A stretch of 64,000 nt of DNA from Bedellia somnulentella (lineage: Eukaryota; Arthropoda; Insecta; Lepidoptera; Bedelliidae), in contig CAUYWD010000246.1 of assembly GCA_963576735.1 (NCBI GenBank), forward strand, positions 1-64,000, read 5' to 3'. The notes under the pieces are model-generated. The model saw only the letters and a list, made by a program, of their open reading frames with translations. It made no database searches and was not told the origin of the DNA. Made by a program: the position numbers and the translations under genes. Positions 34,461 to 46,413 of this stretch are shown here, piece by piece; positions within the stretch are counted from its first letter, which is position 1; each line of letters opens with the position of its first letter.

Positions 34461-35786
34461 TTAGTTTTTTGAATTATTGCAATCGGGACATTCAGGTTTT
34501 TTAACTCCAGCTTTACCGCAACCAAAACAAATAACAATGTCCCGACTGACTTTACATTGTCGCAAATTATGAGAGTTATCACGACACCTAAGACAGAATT
34601 TATTTCTTGGGTTAGATGGTGGTGCTACTGCATGTACATAATTTGTACTCTCACGAGTAGGCTGTTCAAATTTTTTACTGTATTGAGTTGGAATGTAACT
34701 GCTTTTACTTCCAAATAATTTACTTTTTGGCGATGTGTAAGCAAACTCTGGAGCTAAAGTGTCAGAAGATATCGGTGGTGGTTCACGAAAATGGGACATA
34801 CGCGACTGAATATTTTCGTAGTTTTTACACAACGTTCTTAGCATATCTATGTTATTAATTTCAGAAACAGAGGCAAGTGTACTAGCATAGCACGGACGTA
34901 TATTGTGAAGTAGAATTTCTAATTGGTCATTTTCTGGAAGATCATATGATAATCGAGAAAACATACCTGCCATGATTGAAAGATAAATAGTGATTGATTC
35001 GGATTCACCTTGCGTACGCGATCTGATTTCAAAGAGTAACCTATAGTCATAATCAGCTTGATCAAAATCATTTAGAAGTAGTTGTCTGAGATCCTCCCAA
35101 TTATTCACCTTATCTCTTATACTTCTATACCAGTGTAAGGCATCCCCAGAAAATATTTCTGTAGTACAAGAAAGAAGCTTTGAGTCTGGAATGCTTCTAG
35201 CTTGACAGAATTCTGTAACCCTTTCTATAAAAGCACGAACGCAAGTTTTTCCGTCGTATTTTAGTTTTAATAAATCAGAAATATTATTACGTTCACACGA
35301 AACAGTAATTATGTTTGCTGGTTCAATAATTGTAGCCAAATTACTATTTGCTGACGAAGAGTTTACTGAACCAGAAGCTAAAGGATCATTTGAAATTGAC
35401 AACAGCTCTTGAACTTTTGGGTAAACCTGTTTAAAATAAAGTTGTAATTCAAGAATCTGTGGTTTTGTATCCTCTGAACAAGTGATTCTACTTAGTCTAT
35501 GGTAAACGTGATGAAGTAAGTTTTGAGTTCTCAGTATTGTTGGCTTGTCAGGAGTGGGACCATCAAGAATGGCTTGTACCTTATTGAAAATTGTTGAAAC
35601 AGCATTAAGATCCTTAACAATATCAAAATCCGACACAAGAACGTCTTCAGCCACCGTAGCCACCAACTTGGTTATTTGCTTTCGTAACTCTTGAACGGTG
35701 ACACCAGGTGTACCTCCACGAATGGCTACTTCATAATCTAGTTCAGACTTATTCAGAGATAAAAACTTAATTTGATACATGATCAA
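34461..35786 (-). CDS. gag: Gypsy gag-like protein
   Basis: A 441-residue open frame with a central retrotransposon gag region (KLKYDGKTCVRAFIERV, ALHWYRSI, LLNDF, EIRSRTQGESESITIYLS) and a C-terminal zinc-knuckle pair. The first knuckle is canonical (CLRCRDNSHNLRQC, CX2CX4HX4C). The second has Val in place of His (CFGCGKAGVKKPEC). Gag packages element RNA into particles. The frame is intact from the Met at 35786. It lies about 110 bp upstream of the protease frame, in the usual order. Confidence 0.85.
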   Translation of the reverse strand: MIMYQIKFLSLNKSELDYEVAIRGGTPGVTVQELRKQITKLVATVAEDVLVSDFDIVKDLNAVSTIFNKVQAILDGPTPDKPTILRTQNLLHHVYHRLSRITCSEDTKPQILELQLYFKQVYPKVQELLSISNDPLASGSVNSSSANSNLATIIEPANIITVSCERNNISDLLKLKYDGKTCVRAFIERVTEFCQARSIPDSKLLSCTTEIFSGDALHWYRSIRDKVNNWEDLRQLLLNDFDQADYDYRLLFEIRSRTQGESESITIYLSIMAGMFSRLSYDLPENDQLEILLHNIRPCYASTLASVSEINNIDMLRTLCKNYENIQSRMSHFREPPPISSDTLAPEFAYTSPKSKLFGSKSSYIPTQYSKKFEQPTRESTNYVHAVAPPSNPRNKFCLRCRDNSHNLRQCKVSRDIVICFGCGKAGVKKPECPDCNNSKN

Positions 35787-36214
35787 CAGAAAATTAAAGA
35801 AAAAAAAATATAATAATAAATCACAAGATGAGGAAGTGGCAAACAGTGATAAAAAAAGAAAAAATAATAATGCAATAAAAGGAATCTCCGTTCAGTTACA
35901 ATATAAATTAATTGGAACGTGAGGTTTTTTTTTTTTTTTTTATGAATGAAAGTAATAAAGCAAAAAAATAAAAAAATGCAAATAAAAATTTTTACAACTT
36001 TTGGGTAGGTGGAAACGCAAAGAAAAAATATTTCTTTTTATTATACACAACAATAATTCCTTACAAATAGACTAAGAGTGAGCTTCGTAAAGAACACTAT
36101 ACCACTTACACAAAAGTTGCTAAGCAAAACCAAAAAACGTTTAACAGAGAAACACACATGCAATTATCTACTTAAGTATAGGCCAAGATAGACTAACCAC
36201 GCTATGGGCGCCAC
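35787..36214 (-). other. Gypsy 5' leader with primer binding site
   Basis: A/T-rich leader between the 5' LTR and gag. Immediately inside the LTR, reading on minus, is GTGGCGCCCATAGCG, whose TGGCGCCCA is a typical tRNA primer binding start. The exact tRNA is not assigned. Confidence 0.7.
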
Positions 36215-37175
36215 TGTAGCGTCCCTACCGGTAGAAAAAAAAAACAACGGTAGGTAGCCAACAAAATTTGTATTAATAAAAAGGTGGTTCATTAAGCCTA
36301 TCTATCTTAACCTATATAATGTTCCTTCCCTGTTTTGGTGTAGTCCGAAGGGCCGGTCGGTAGGTAACAGTAGCCGCAACGTCCAGATGGTTCAAGGAAG
36401 GGGTCGACTGATGAAATGAATTCTGTTCAAATCCTCAAGATGAACCCTGGAATTGACAATAAAGGACGTCGTCAAGGAACGCACAACTACCGATGCAATT
36501 AATTACCCTGACCATAGGAAAGGAAAGAAGTAGTAATGCCGTGTGTTAAAAAATCAGAACGGAGTTACAAAAATAATAAAATTAAGTTGTTATGCATAAA
36601 ATACACATAGAAATTAATATGGTCATCGTAAGCAAAAGCAATATAACTAATAGAAAAAAAGTATATAATTAGGAACAACATTTATTTAGTAATATTAATA
36701 TACTGAAATATAACGAACAAAATCAATTATAATGAAATACGTATGAGAATAACGTATTTATCTCTTTACAACAAATCATCATCAATAAGGAGGTGGGTTA
36801 AAAATAATTGTATCAAACAGTTTGCCACTTACCCAGTTTGGGGTTGAAGATACGTAATTTATAACAACAGGCACTAGAAATCCTGTACAGATTATATTAT
36901 CTCAATCTTATAGTAACCATTTAATGGAGAACACGAAATTAAAATGTTCTAACGGTAATAGCGATGTAAGGCTATGAGGTCAATCGTGTCAGCCGAACAA
37001 CTGATCTTTTGTTTCGAATGACAGAGAGTGCACGCGCTGCCGTTACGCTCCCCACCACATCTCGCTTCGATGCTGTCGGTCAAAACTAGTGAAACTTGCC
37101 TCGTTCACTTAGTGCTCCGCGAATAATTAAGTATAAGATTAGATGTAAACCGTTGTAAATATGTACAACGTTACA
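36215..37175 (-). repeat. 5' LTR of the Gypsy element
   Basis: 961 bp, same sequence as the left LTR wherever I compared. In element orientation this is the promoter-bearing LTR. Confidence 0.95.
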
Positions 37176-37562
37176 GGACAGACAGACAGACATGACGAAT
37201 CTATAAGGGTCCCGTTTTTGCCATTGTTTTTGCTACGGAACCCTAATAAAAACGCATGAAATTTTAAAAAAAACTATCAGTTCTCTTCGTGCTTCGACGA
37301 CCGTCCGAACGTTCCAACCTACGTGTGAAACCAGTGCTGAAGCTCTGCTGTCCTGCTGCTAAGTTCTGCTGCATTGCTACTACACCTACTAAAATAATGT
37401 TCGTAAGTTTACTCATTATTTTTCTTTATTTTCTCCATGTACTACCGGCTACCTGTCTGTCTGAGGGCGAACCATGCTACATTTGCTTGTTCAATTTAAT
37501 ATTTCATTATTTTTCAGTTAATATTTGTATCATAACATTATACTAATTTATTGTTGTTTTAG

Positions 37563-39363
37563 GTCTGACTTCGAATACGACGACGCCGCCGCCCGCAAGT
37601 CGCACGCGCGGTCATCGAGAATGGCCTTCGAGTCGGAAGACGACTACTTTGAAAGGTTTTTATTTTCTTATTTTTTTACACTTCAGTGGCCCGGCTTTTG
37701 TTCTTTAGACTTCGTCAGTGGTAGTGTGTGTAGAGTGTTTTAGTATTTTTTCTTATAGCACTTAGATCACTCAAAATGTATGAATAATACAGCAATACTA
37801 TATATTTTTGGTTTTTGTTTTCAGTAACCCCAAGAGGATCGCAAAGCCGACTAGCGCGTCGCAGCTTGCCGAATCAGACGCAGGATCGACTGTACCCAGG
37901 TAATACAATATAGTTTCATACGTACATTTGTGATTTATACGATGGTGTGTTGTCCCTTCAGTTAACTATGTGTTTTTACCAACTTTTTAAATTATACCTT
38001 ATATAATTATATTCCTTCTGTAAAGATTTTGTATTATTTTTCCAGCTTTACGTATAGCTAAATAACAGTTATTTCATTCTATTTCAGAAACAAAAAGAAA
38101 ACACCGTCGAAGTCAGCTGCCGGCAAGCGTCATTGCGATTCGGACGACGCGACTCGCCTAGGTAAATATTATTGTATTTTTCATTTCTTGAAAAAAAAAA
38201 TCATGTCTTAATATGTACTTGCCCGTGTTCCCCACAGTTGACCTTATGCACTGTTTCATATTTAAAATATTTATGTATGTTGTGTTTTTTCAGACGCAAA
38301 AGTAAGGAGGTCAAACCCAAGGAGACCAAGCGCAAGGCACCGCCGTCGTCTAAGTCAAAGAGGCCCAACTGGCGAGTCTTCGATTCCGACAGCGAGGAGG
38401 AGTCTGCCACCAGGGCGCCGCAGCAGCTGCGGTCGAGCTACACCAAGCGGGTCGCTGACGGAGTCGTGCGCCGCTCTGCCCAGCTTGAGGGAGGGCTATT
38501 CTTAGACCTCAAGTTATAGAATAGAATAACTCTTTATTGTACATCAAACACAAATTTACAAAAGAAATTATCATACAGTTTACAGTGAGGTACAATCGGC
38601 GGTCTTATCGCTAAAAGCGATCTCTTCCAGACAACCTTTGGAAGGTGAGATCGGTAAACTAGTTATCTAGGTAGATGCACAAAACAAGCTTACTTTAAAA
38701 CTAACTTATTTAATTGAAATAATAAATAATAACATAAATATTAATTACACAAAATAATATAGGTACATATTACACACATATGAACACACATACATACATA
38801 ACTACATACTTTTATATATACAAGTAATACAAATACCTAAATAAAATACACAAATACGTTTTAGAAATATAATTAATACATATAATTTAAAAAGCAACAG
38901 TATTACAGCGCTTCAGTTAGATAGTGTTGTTTCACCAGATCCTTGAACACATTAAGGGATTTAGCCAGTCGCACCTCCACAGGAAGTGCGTTCCACAATT
39001 GCACAGCGTGTACAGAAAAAGAGGAGCCATAGAAATTGGTTGAATGAGAGGGAATGGTTAATTGAAGATTATGGTCTGAACGTAAATTAAGGTTATGGGA
39101 AGAAGATAGAAATTGAAAACGTTCTTTTAGATAGAAAGGGGTGGCAGGATTGAACAAGATAGAGTAAAGAAGAGACAAAGTTATACCAGGTGGACGATAT
39201 TAAGAACATCCACCCACGCAAGCGGCACGAAAAGGCGGTGTTGGCGCTGCGATTCCAAGCGGACCCCGACTCGCCCGAGTTAACTGCACTGCAGCAGCTG
39301 TTGCATCGGTGTAAATCCCGCTTTGTAGAGGAGGGGTATTTTTTCCCTGATAAGTTAGATTAA
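37563..39363 (+). pseudogene. Host-like spliced gene, 3' exons, interrupted by a LINE
   Basis: Four GC-rich exons with AG/GT borders: 37563-37655, 37825-37899, 38088-38161 and 38294-38518, the last continuing at 39178-39363. Phases agree for the first three (SDFEYDDAAARKS..., NPKRIAKPTSASQ..., NKKKTPSKSAAGKR...). The product is acidic/basic and Ser-rich, with SDSEEES and DDYFES stretches like a nuclear protein, ending EEGYFFPDKLD, then TAA. The junction from exon three to the last exon is out of phase by one base relative to the open frame. A 659-bp LINE splits the last exon and brings in an immediate TAG. I do not recognise the family. Confidence 0.65.
38519..39177 (-). mobile_element. 5'-truncated Jockey-type LINE inside a coding exon
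   Basis: Minus-strand RT C-terminus (38903-39178; FNPATPFYLKERF, AVQLWNALPVEVRLAKSLNVF) plus 3' UTR with the AAGAGATCGCTTTTAGCGAT block and an (AATAG)n-like tail. It is flanked by 8-bp duplications AAGTTATA at 38511-38518 and 39178-39185. Joining the flanks restores an open exon frame (LKLYQVDD), so the insertion is clearly secondary. Confidence 0.9.
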
Positions 39364-39373
39364 GTTTGTAGAC

Positions 39374-39379
39374 AATAAA
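39374..39379 (+). terminator. Polyadenylation signal of the spliced gene
   Basis: AATAAA eleven bases after the TAA stop at 39361-39363, in the position expected for the end of the host-like gene. Confidence 0.6.
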
Positions 39380-39626
39380 ATATAACATAACTATTTGTGT
39401 TTTCTGTTTACTAGGCCTCACGAAATATTAGGTAAAGCTCACCCCACTGCTAGGCATTTACATGTTATAAGAGTCTTGTCCACTGCAGTTATTAGGAACG
39501 CCCACATTTACAGGCATTTAGATATAGGTTTTACTGAGCATTAGGTACTATTAATTATTTCAATTTACTCTAACCATTTAATGCAATAAAAGATAGTTCA
39601 CACAAATTCAAATATTAAATTTACAT

Positions 39627-39793
39627 AACATAAACATAACATAAACGTTCACGCCGTTTATCACCGAAGGGGTTGGCAGAGGTACCAATACTTCTGAACT
39701 AACATGGCAGCGCCATCTAGTGCCCAGAGAAGGTACCCACGTTTTGCTTAGACAGTGTACTCACGTGATAGGGGGCAGGCCTATCGCCGATAT
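39627..39793 (-). mobile_element. SINE, partial copy
   Basis: Tail and body of the SINE (CATAACATAAACGTTCACGCCG, GGGGTTGGCAGAGGTACC, CACGTGATAGGGGGCAGGCC) without the tRNA-like head. 5' truncated. Confidence 0.85.
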
Positions 39794-39901
39794 TAAATTT
39801 ATACATACATAAAATATCTAATCCAATATGCCTAGCAATAACATGATATATATTGTTCTGTTTGTGATGTCTCAGTAAAAAGTAGATCTTTTTCCTCACA
39901 T

Positions 39902-42900
39902 TTGCGAAGCACTGTACATAAAAACAATAGTGCTGTAATGAAATGTGATGGAATTGAGAAAGTGTCATCCGCATTTCGTAACCGCATTGCAACTTACAAG
40001 GTGAGGCCGAGCTCGGACAGCGACGACGCTCGCGGGTCGAGCCCGCCGGCCGTGTTTATTCGCTCGCTACGTAGCCGTGTTCGCCATCTAATTGATGCAC
40101 GACTTGACTCTTTTGACAGTGTAAAAGTCAATTTTGAACTGTTTGCAGAGTTTTCCCTCCCAAAAAATGATAATCGTGAACTTAAATCGTTTGCTACCGG
40201 GAACATTGTCATTCATGAAAACTATGATTTTAATGAAATATTTAAAAAGGTTGAAATAACTTTTTAATTTTCGGATATTTTAATCGCGTGTTATTACATT
40301 ATTTTCAAAGCCCGACGTTTCGAAAACTTTTCAGTTATCATGGTCACGGGAAGATTGAGGTGTTATTTGTCATTACAGTACTATAAAATTATGAATACTA
40401 AGTACCTTCACAACATTTTTAAGTTACATTTGCGTTTAATTAAAAAAGTTGTTTCAATTATAATGTGCAATCGTGAAAATCTTAGAAAATACTATTTAAA
40501 AAGGTTGTCGAACAAATTGTTGCTAGTATTGATGAATTCCAGGAAAGAGATAGCGGTTGGGCCTTTGTTGCCAATTCTTATCTAGAGGTTAACATTAACA
40601 AATATAATCCTCTGCGGGCATCAGGGTTTATCGACCTACCGAGAGCTATTAAATTAAAGCATGCATGTGTCAACATCCAAAATGCTGATCATTTTTGCTT
40701 TTTGTGGTGCATTATGGCAGCTTTATTTCCGGTCCAGCAAAATTCGAATAGAACGTCATCATATCCTCACTTTGATACTTTATTAAACACTAAACACATG
40801 ACTTTTCCAGTAAGCTTCAGGGATGTAAGGATGTTTGAAAAGAATAATAAAAATATTAGTGTAAATATTTACGGTCTAAAAAATAACAAAACAATTGTTG
40901 GACCATTATACAAGTCCATTCAAAAAAAGAAACATCACGTTAATTTGTTGTTCTTGGAAAAATGGCAAAAACACACATTACTGTCTCATAAAAAATTTAA
41001 GCCGTCTTGTTAGGAATCAGGTCACAAAACATCATAGCAAAATATCTTTTTGTGATGATTGCATGATATTTTTTTCCAGTCATACTAAACTCAATAACCA
41101 TAAATGCAGTGGTGTTAAAACTAATCTGCCAGAAAAGTGTACATTGATACAGTTTAAGCATTTCGAGCGTATGCAAGACATGCCATTCGTAATCTACGCT
41201 GATTTCGAATCAATGTTAGAACCCACTTCGGGTGAACAAAACTCGAAACACACAACAAACCTACAAAAACATTATGATACATCCCTCAATAGGTACGTGT
41301 CTTATCGCGGCCTTGATTGTGTTCAAGTTTTTTTGAAAAATCTGGGCGCTGACGTTATGAGACTAAGTAGAGTATTAAAAAATCAGATTAATATGTTACC
41401 TCTTACTGAAGCTGAGCTAAAAAGTTTTTCTGCATCTCAATTTTGTTATCTTTGTAGTAAGTTACTGTTCGAAGATAAAGTAAAAGATCATTGCCATTTA
41501 ACGGGAAATTACCGTGGTGCAGCTCATTCCTACTGCAACCTTCGGTTTAAACTTCCAAATTTTTTGCCTGTTTTCTTCCACAATTTGTCAGGCTATGACG
41601 CTCATTTATTTATAAGAGAGTTAGGTGAATTGCCCGGCAACATAAATGTTATCGCAAAAACAAAAGAAAACTATGTTTCATTTACTATTTTTTTTCCAAT
41701 TAATAAAAAAGAGTTTATGGCAGTGCGCTTTGTAGATTCATAACATAACATAAACGTTCACGCCGTTTATCCCCGAAGGGGTTGGCAGAGGTACCAATAA
41801 TCCTGAACTCACATGGCAAGCGCCATCTAGTTTCCATAGAAGGTACCCACGTTTTGCTTAGACAGTGTACTCACGTGATAGGGGGCAGGCCTATCGCCGT
41901 TTTGTACGAATACACTGTCACATGACTAAGTACAACTCAGCCATGTGGGTTTCCTCACGATGTTTTCCCTCACCGTTAGCAACCATGATAAATTAACCAC
42001 ACATATGACTTTAGAAAAGACAAATTGGTATAGGCCCGTCCCAGGATTGGAACTCACGCCATTCTGTTTTTTCGGGCGGGTGTTCTACCCACTAGACTAT
42101 CATGTCTATCATGTCATGTTTGTAGATTCCTTAAAGTTTTTAGGTACAAGCTTAGAAAAAGTTGCGGAAAATCTAACAGTTCAGGATTTTATTTATTTAT
42201 CACGTTTTTACCCCAATAAACAGCAATTTGATTTGTTAAGACTTAAAGGAATTTATCCGTATGAGTACATGAGTAATTGGAATTGTTATAAAGAAAAAGC
42301 AATACCTCCTCGCGAATGTTTTTACAGCAGTTTAACTGACGAAACTATATCAAAATCCGACTATGAACACGCTAAGCAGGTTTGGCGGACATTTAGTTTG
42401 TCAAACCTCGGTGAATACACCGATTTATACTTAAAATCTGACGTGTTATTGTTGACTGACATTTTTGAAAGTTTCAGACGAACGTGCAAAAAAAAAATTA
42501 TAGATTGGATCCGGCTTTTTATGTTACAGCACCCAGCTTAAGTTGGGATGCTATGCTATTAAAAATCGGTGTCAAATTAGAACTAATCGAAAATTTGGAA
42601 ATAATACGAATGATACAACGCGGTATTCGCGGAGGCGTTTGCTTATGTTCTACTCGCTATGCTTGTGCGAATAATAAGTATCTGTCTAACCACAACGTCA
42701 CAAGTCCAGATAATTATTTACTCTATATAGACTGTAATAATTTATATGGTTATGCTATGTGTAGTTAGCTACCCCACTCTAACTTTGAATTGATTGAAAA
42801 CCCTCGGTTCCAAGTGTCAGATATTCTGTGTTTAAAAGACGATTCTGAAGTGGGTTACATTTTTGAGGCCGATTTAGAATACCCAGAAACTTTGCATTAT

Positions 42901-43664
42901 TATATAATGCTAATACATAATTTACATAATGATTTGCCATTCTGCCCCCAAAAATTTGCACCGCCCGGATCAAAAACCTGTAAATTAATACCGAACTTAT
43001 ATGACAAGTATAACTACACCATACATTATATTCATCTTAAAACGTGCTTAAAACATGGGTTAAAACTGAAAAAAATTCATGGAGCTATAAAATTCAAACA
43101 AGGTCCTTATTTGAAACAGTATATAGATTTGAACACTGAATTACGACAAAAAGCTAAGTCACAATTTGAACAAGACTTTTTTAAGTTATTAAATAATAGT
43201 ATTTTCGGAAAAACGTTAGAGGACACAGAAAAAGACTAAATGTAAAGTTAGTAAAACAGTGGGCTGAAATTGGGAATAAAACTAAAAAACAGTTGTGCGC
43301 TGAACAACTTATAGCCAGACCCAATTTTCATAGCTCATCTATATTCACAGAAAACTTTGTGGCAATTCAATTAAGACCTGAAAAAATTACCCTCGATAAA
43401 CCAATTTATATTGGCTTTTCAGTCCTAGAAATATCAAAAAATCATATGTACGATTTCCACTACTCGATAATGAAACCTTTTTATGGAGATAGCAATTACT
43501 CTGAAAACAACATTCATGGTATAACTAAACAAAATAAGAAACTTCCAGGATTATTCAAAGATGAGTTAGGGGGGCAGCTTATAGTTGAATTCGTAGGACT
43601 GAGGTCCAAATTATACTGCATCAAAACTGAAAATATGGAACTCAAAAAAGCTAAGGGCACAAAA
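39902..43664 (+). pseudogene. Polinton/Maverick-type DNA polymerase B, broken
   Basis: Successive plus-strand pieces give one long protein-primed-type PolB. 39902-40267: SSAFRNRIATYKV, KVNFELFAEF. 40500-41013: NKYNPLRASGFIDLP. 40895-41743: FVIYADFES exonuclease motif, a Cys/His insert (CYLCSKL...DHCHLTGNYRGAAH..CN), PVFFHNLSGYDAHLF. 42121-42541: DSLKFLGTSLEKV, YLKSDVLLLTDIFE. 42484-42768: LYIDCNNLYGYAM. 42790-43709: NSIFGKTLED, the palm region. A SINE and ~230 bp of repeat near 40270-40500 interrupt it, with further frame breaks near 41000, 42530, 42770 and 43240. It is cut at 43664 by satellite. Confidence 0.8.
41740..42118 (-). mobile_element. SINE inserted in the polymerase gene
   Basis: 379 bp, minus strand, head to tail complete, flanked by 11-bp duplications TTTGTAGATTC at 41729-41739 and 42119-42129. 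Removing it rejoins RFVDS with LKFLG of the PolB exonuclease region. Confidence 0.93.
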
Positions 43665-46413
43665 AAGCTTCTACACACCTTGAGTATGGTATTAAAAGAA
43701 CCGTATTAAATATTTGTACAGGATGCATACCAAAATATTTGAATATGAAGAGATTTTAACCCCTCAATCGCAAGGGTAACCCTAGCGGCCGATTTCAGTG
43801 AAATAAATAGTTGTGATAAAATCTGCCCACAGCTTCTACACACCTTGAGTATGGTATCAAAAGAACCGTTTTAAATAGTTCTATAGGATGCATACCAAAA
43901 TATTTGAATATGAAGAGATTTTAATCCCTTAATCGCAAGGGTAACCCTAGCGGCCAATTTCAGTGAAATAAATAGTTGTGATAAAATCTGCCCAAAGCTT
44001 CTACACACCTTGAGTATGGTATCAAAAGAATCGTATTAAATAGTTCTACAGGATGCATACCAAAATATTTGAATATGAAGAGATTTTAACCCCTTAATCG
44101 CAAGGGTAACCCTAGCGGCCAATTTCAGTGAAATAAATAGTTGTGATAAAATCTGCCCAAAGCTTCTACACACCTTGAGTATAGTATCAAAAGAACCGTA
44201 TTAAATAGTTCTACAGGATGCATACCAAAATATTTGAATATGAAGAGATTTAACCCTTCAATCACACGATAGAGCAATTTCACGTACCAACAAAATGATA
44301 AATATTTTCTGACACGAACCCAAAGCTTCTACACACCTTGAGTATGGTATTCAAAAAACCGTATTAAATAGTTCTACAGGATGCATACCAAAATATTTGA
44401 ATATGAAGAGATTTTAACCCCTTAATCGCAAGGGTAACCCTAGCAGCCAATTTCAAATATGTATAAATAGTTGTGATAAAATCTGCCCAAAGCTTCTACA
44501 CACCTTGAGTATGGTATCAAAAGAACCGTATTAAATAGTTCTACAGGATGCATACCAAAATATTTGAATATGAAGAGATTTTAACCCTTCAATCACACGA
44601 TAGAGCAATTTCACGTACCAACAAAATGATAAATATTTTCTGACACGAACCCAAAGCTTCTACGCATTTTGAGTATGGTATTTAAAGATAGAGCAATTTC
44701 GCGTACAAAAAAATGATAAATATTTTCTGACGCGAACCCAAAGCTTCTACACACCTTGAGTATGGTATCAAAAGAACCGTATTAAATAGTTCTACAGGAT
44801 GCATACCAAAATATTTCAATATGAAGAAATTTTAACCCTTCAATCACACGGTAGAGCAATTTCACGTACAAAAAAATGATAAATATTTTCTGACACGAAC
44901 CCAAAGCTTCTACACACCTTGAGTATGGTATTCAAAGAACCGTATTAAATAGTTCTACAGGATGCATACCAAAATATTTGAATATGAAGAGATTTTAACC
45001 CTTCAATCATACGACAGAGCAATTTCACGTATAAAAAAAATATTAATATTTTCTGACACGAACCCAAAGCTTCTACACACCTTGAGTATGGTATCAAAAG
45101 AACCGTTTTAAATAGTTCTACAGGATGCATACCAAAATATTTGAATATGAAGAGATTTTAACCCTTCAATCACACGATAGAGCAATTTCACGTACCAACA
45201 AAATGATAAATATTTTCTGACACGAACCCAAAGCTTCTACACACCTTGAGTATGGTATTCAAAAAACCGTATTAAATAGTTCTACAGGATGCATACCAAA
45301 ATATTTGAATATGAAGAGATTTTAACCCCTTAATCGCAAGGGTAACCCTAGCAGCCAATTTCAGTGAAATAAATAGTTGTGATAAAATCTGCCCAAAGCT
45401 TCTACACACCTTGAGTATGGTATCAAAAGAACCGTTTTAAATAGTTCTACAGGATGCATACCAAAATATTTGAATATGAAGAGATTTTAACCCTTCAATC
45501 ACACGATAGAGCAATTTCACGTACCAACAAAATGATAAATATTTTCTGACACGAACCCAAAGCTTCTACGCATTTTGAGTATGGTATTCAAAGATAGAGC
45601 AATTTCACGTACAAAAAAATGATAAATATTTTCTGACGCGAACCCAAAGCTTCTACACACCTTGAGTATGGTATCAAAAGAACCGTATTAAATAGTTCTA
45701 CAGGATGCATACCAAAATATTTCAATATGAAGAAATTTTAACCCTTCAATCACACGGTAGAGCAATTTCACGTACAAAAAAATGATAAATATTTTCTGAC
45801 ACGAACCCAAAGCTTCTACACACCTTGAGTATGGTATTCAAAGAATCGTTTTAAATAGTTCTACAGGATGCATACCAAAATATTTGAATATGAAGATATT
45901 TTAACCCTTCAATCATACGACAGAGCAATTTCACGTACAAAAAATGATAAATGTTTTCTGACACGAACCCAAAGCTTCTACACACCTTGAGTATGGTATC
46001 AAAAGAACCGTATTAAATATTTGTACAGGATGCATACCAAAATATTTGAATATGAAGAGATTTTAACCCCTCAATCGCAAGGGTAACCCTAGCGGCCGAT
46101 TACAGTGAAATAAATAGTTGTGATAAAATCTGCCCAAAGCTTCTACACACCTTGAGTATGATATCAAAAGAACCGTTTTAAATAGTTCTACAGGATGCAT
46201 ACCAAAATATTTGAATATGAAGAGATTTTAACCCCTCAATCGCAAGGGTAACCATAGCGGCCGATTTCAGTGAAATAAATAGTTGTGATAAAATCTGCCC
46301 ACAGCTTCTACACATCTTGCGTATGGTATCAAAAGAACCGTATTAAATAGTTCTACAGGATGCATACCAAAATATCTGAATATGAAGAGATTTTGACCCT
46401 TCAATCACACGAT
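43665..46413. repeat. Satellite array 2, ~163 bp monomers
   Basis: About 17 monomers of the same family as 7357-8380, starting at AAGCTTCTACACACC inside the polymerase coding frame. Type A and type B tails alternate irregularly. Shorter, deleted monomers occur at ~44660-44745 and ~45570-45645 (CTACGCATTTTGAGTATGG joined to GATAGAGCAATTTC). That pair sits inside two longer blocks of matching order (about 44490-44930 and 45390-45840), suggesting a multi-monomer duplication. It ends at the RTE insertion with its flank CAATCACACGAT. Confidence 0.95.

Larger units (their letters stand above)
30245..37175 (-). mobile_element. Gypsy LTR retrotransposon, recent insertion
   Basis: 6,931 bp with two 961-bp LTRs that I could not tell apart by eye. 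It is flanked by a 4-bp duplication, GGAC (30241-30244 and 37176-37179). Minus-strand gene order is gag, protease, RT, RNase H, integrase, which is the Gypsy order. No envelope gene is seen. A polypurine tract (GAGGGGGGTAT on minus) sits next to the left LTR and a TGGCGCCCA-type primer binding site next to the right LTR. The pol frame has a stop codon and frameshifts. Confidence 0.95.

Noticed and set aside
37279..37397. Possible exon with ATGTTC/GTAAGT donor
   Set aside because: Only one frame is open and its phase does not join the exon at 37563 without a stop; kept out of the gene model.
43665..46413. CRISPR-like regular repeats
   Set aside because: Eukaryotic satellite with ~163-bp monomers and no unique spacers.
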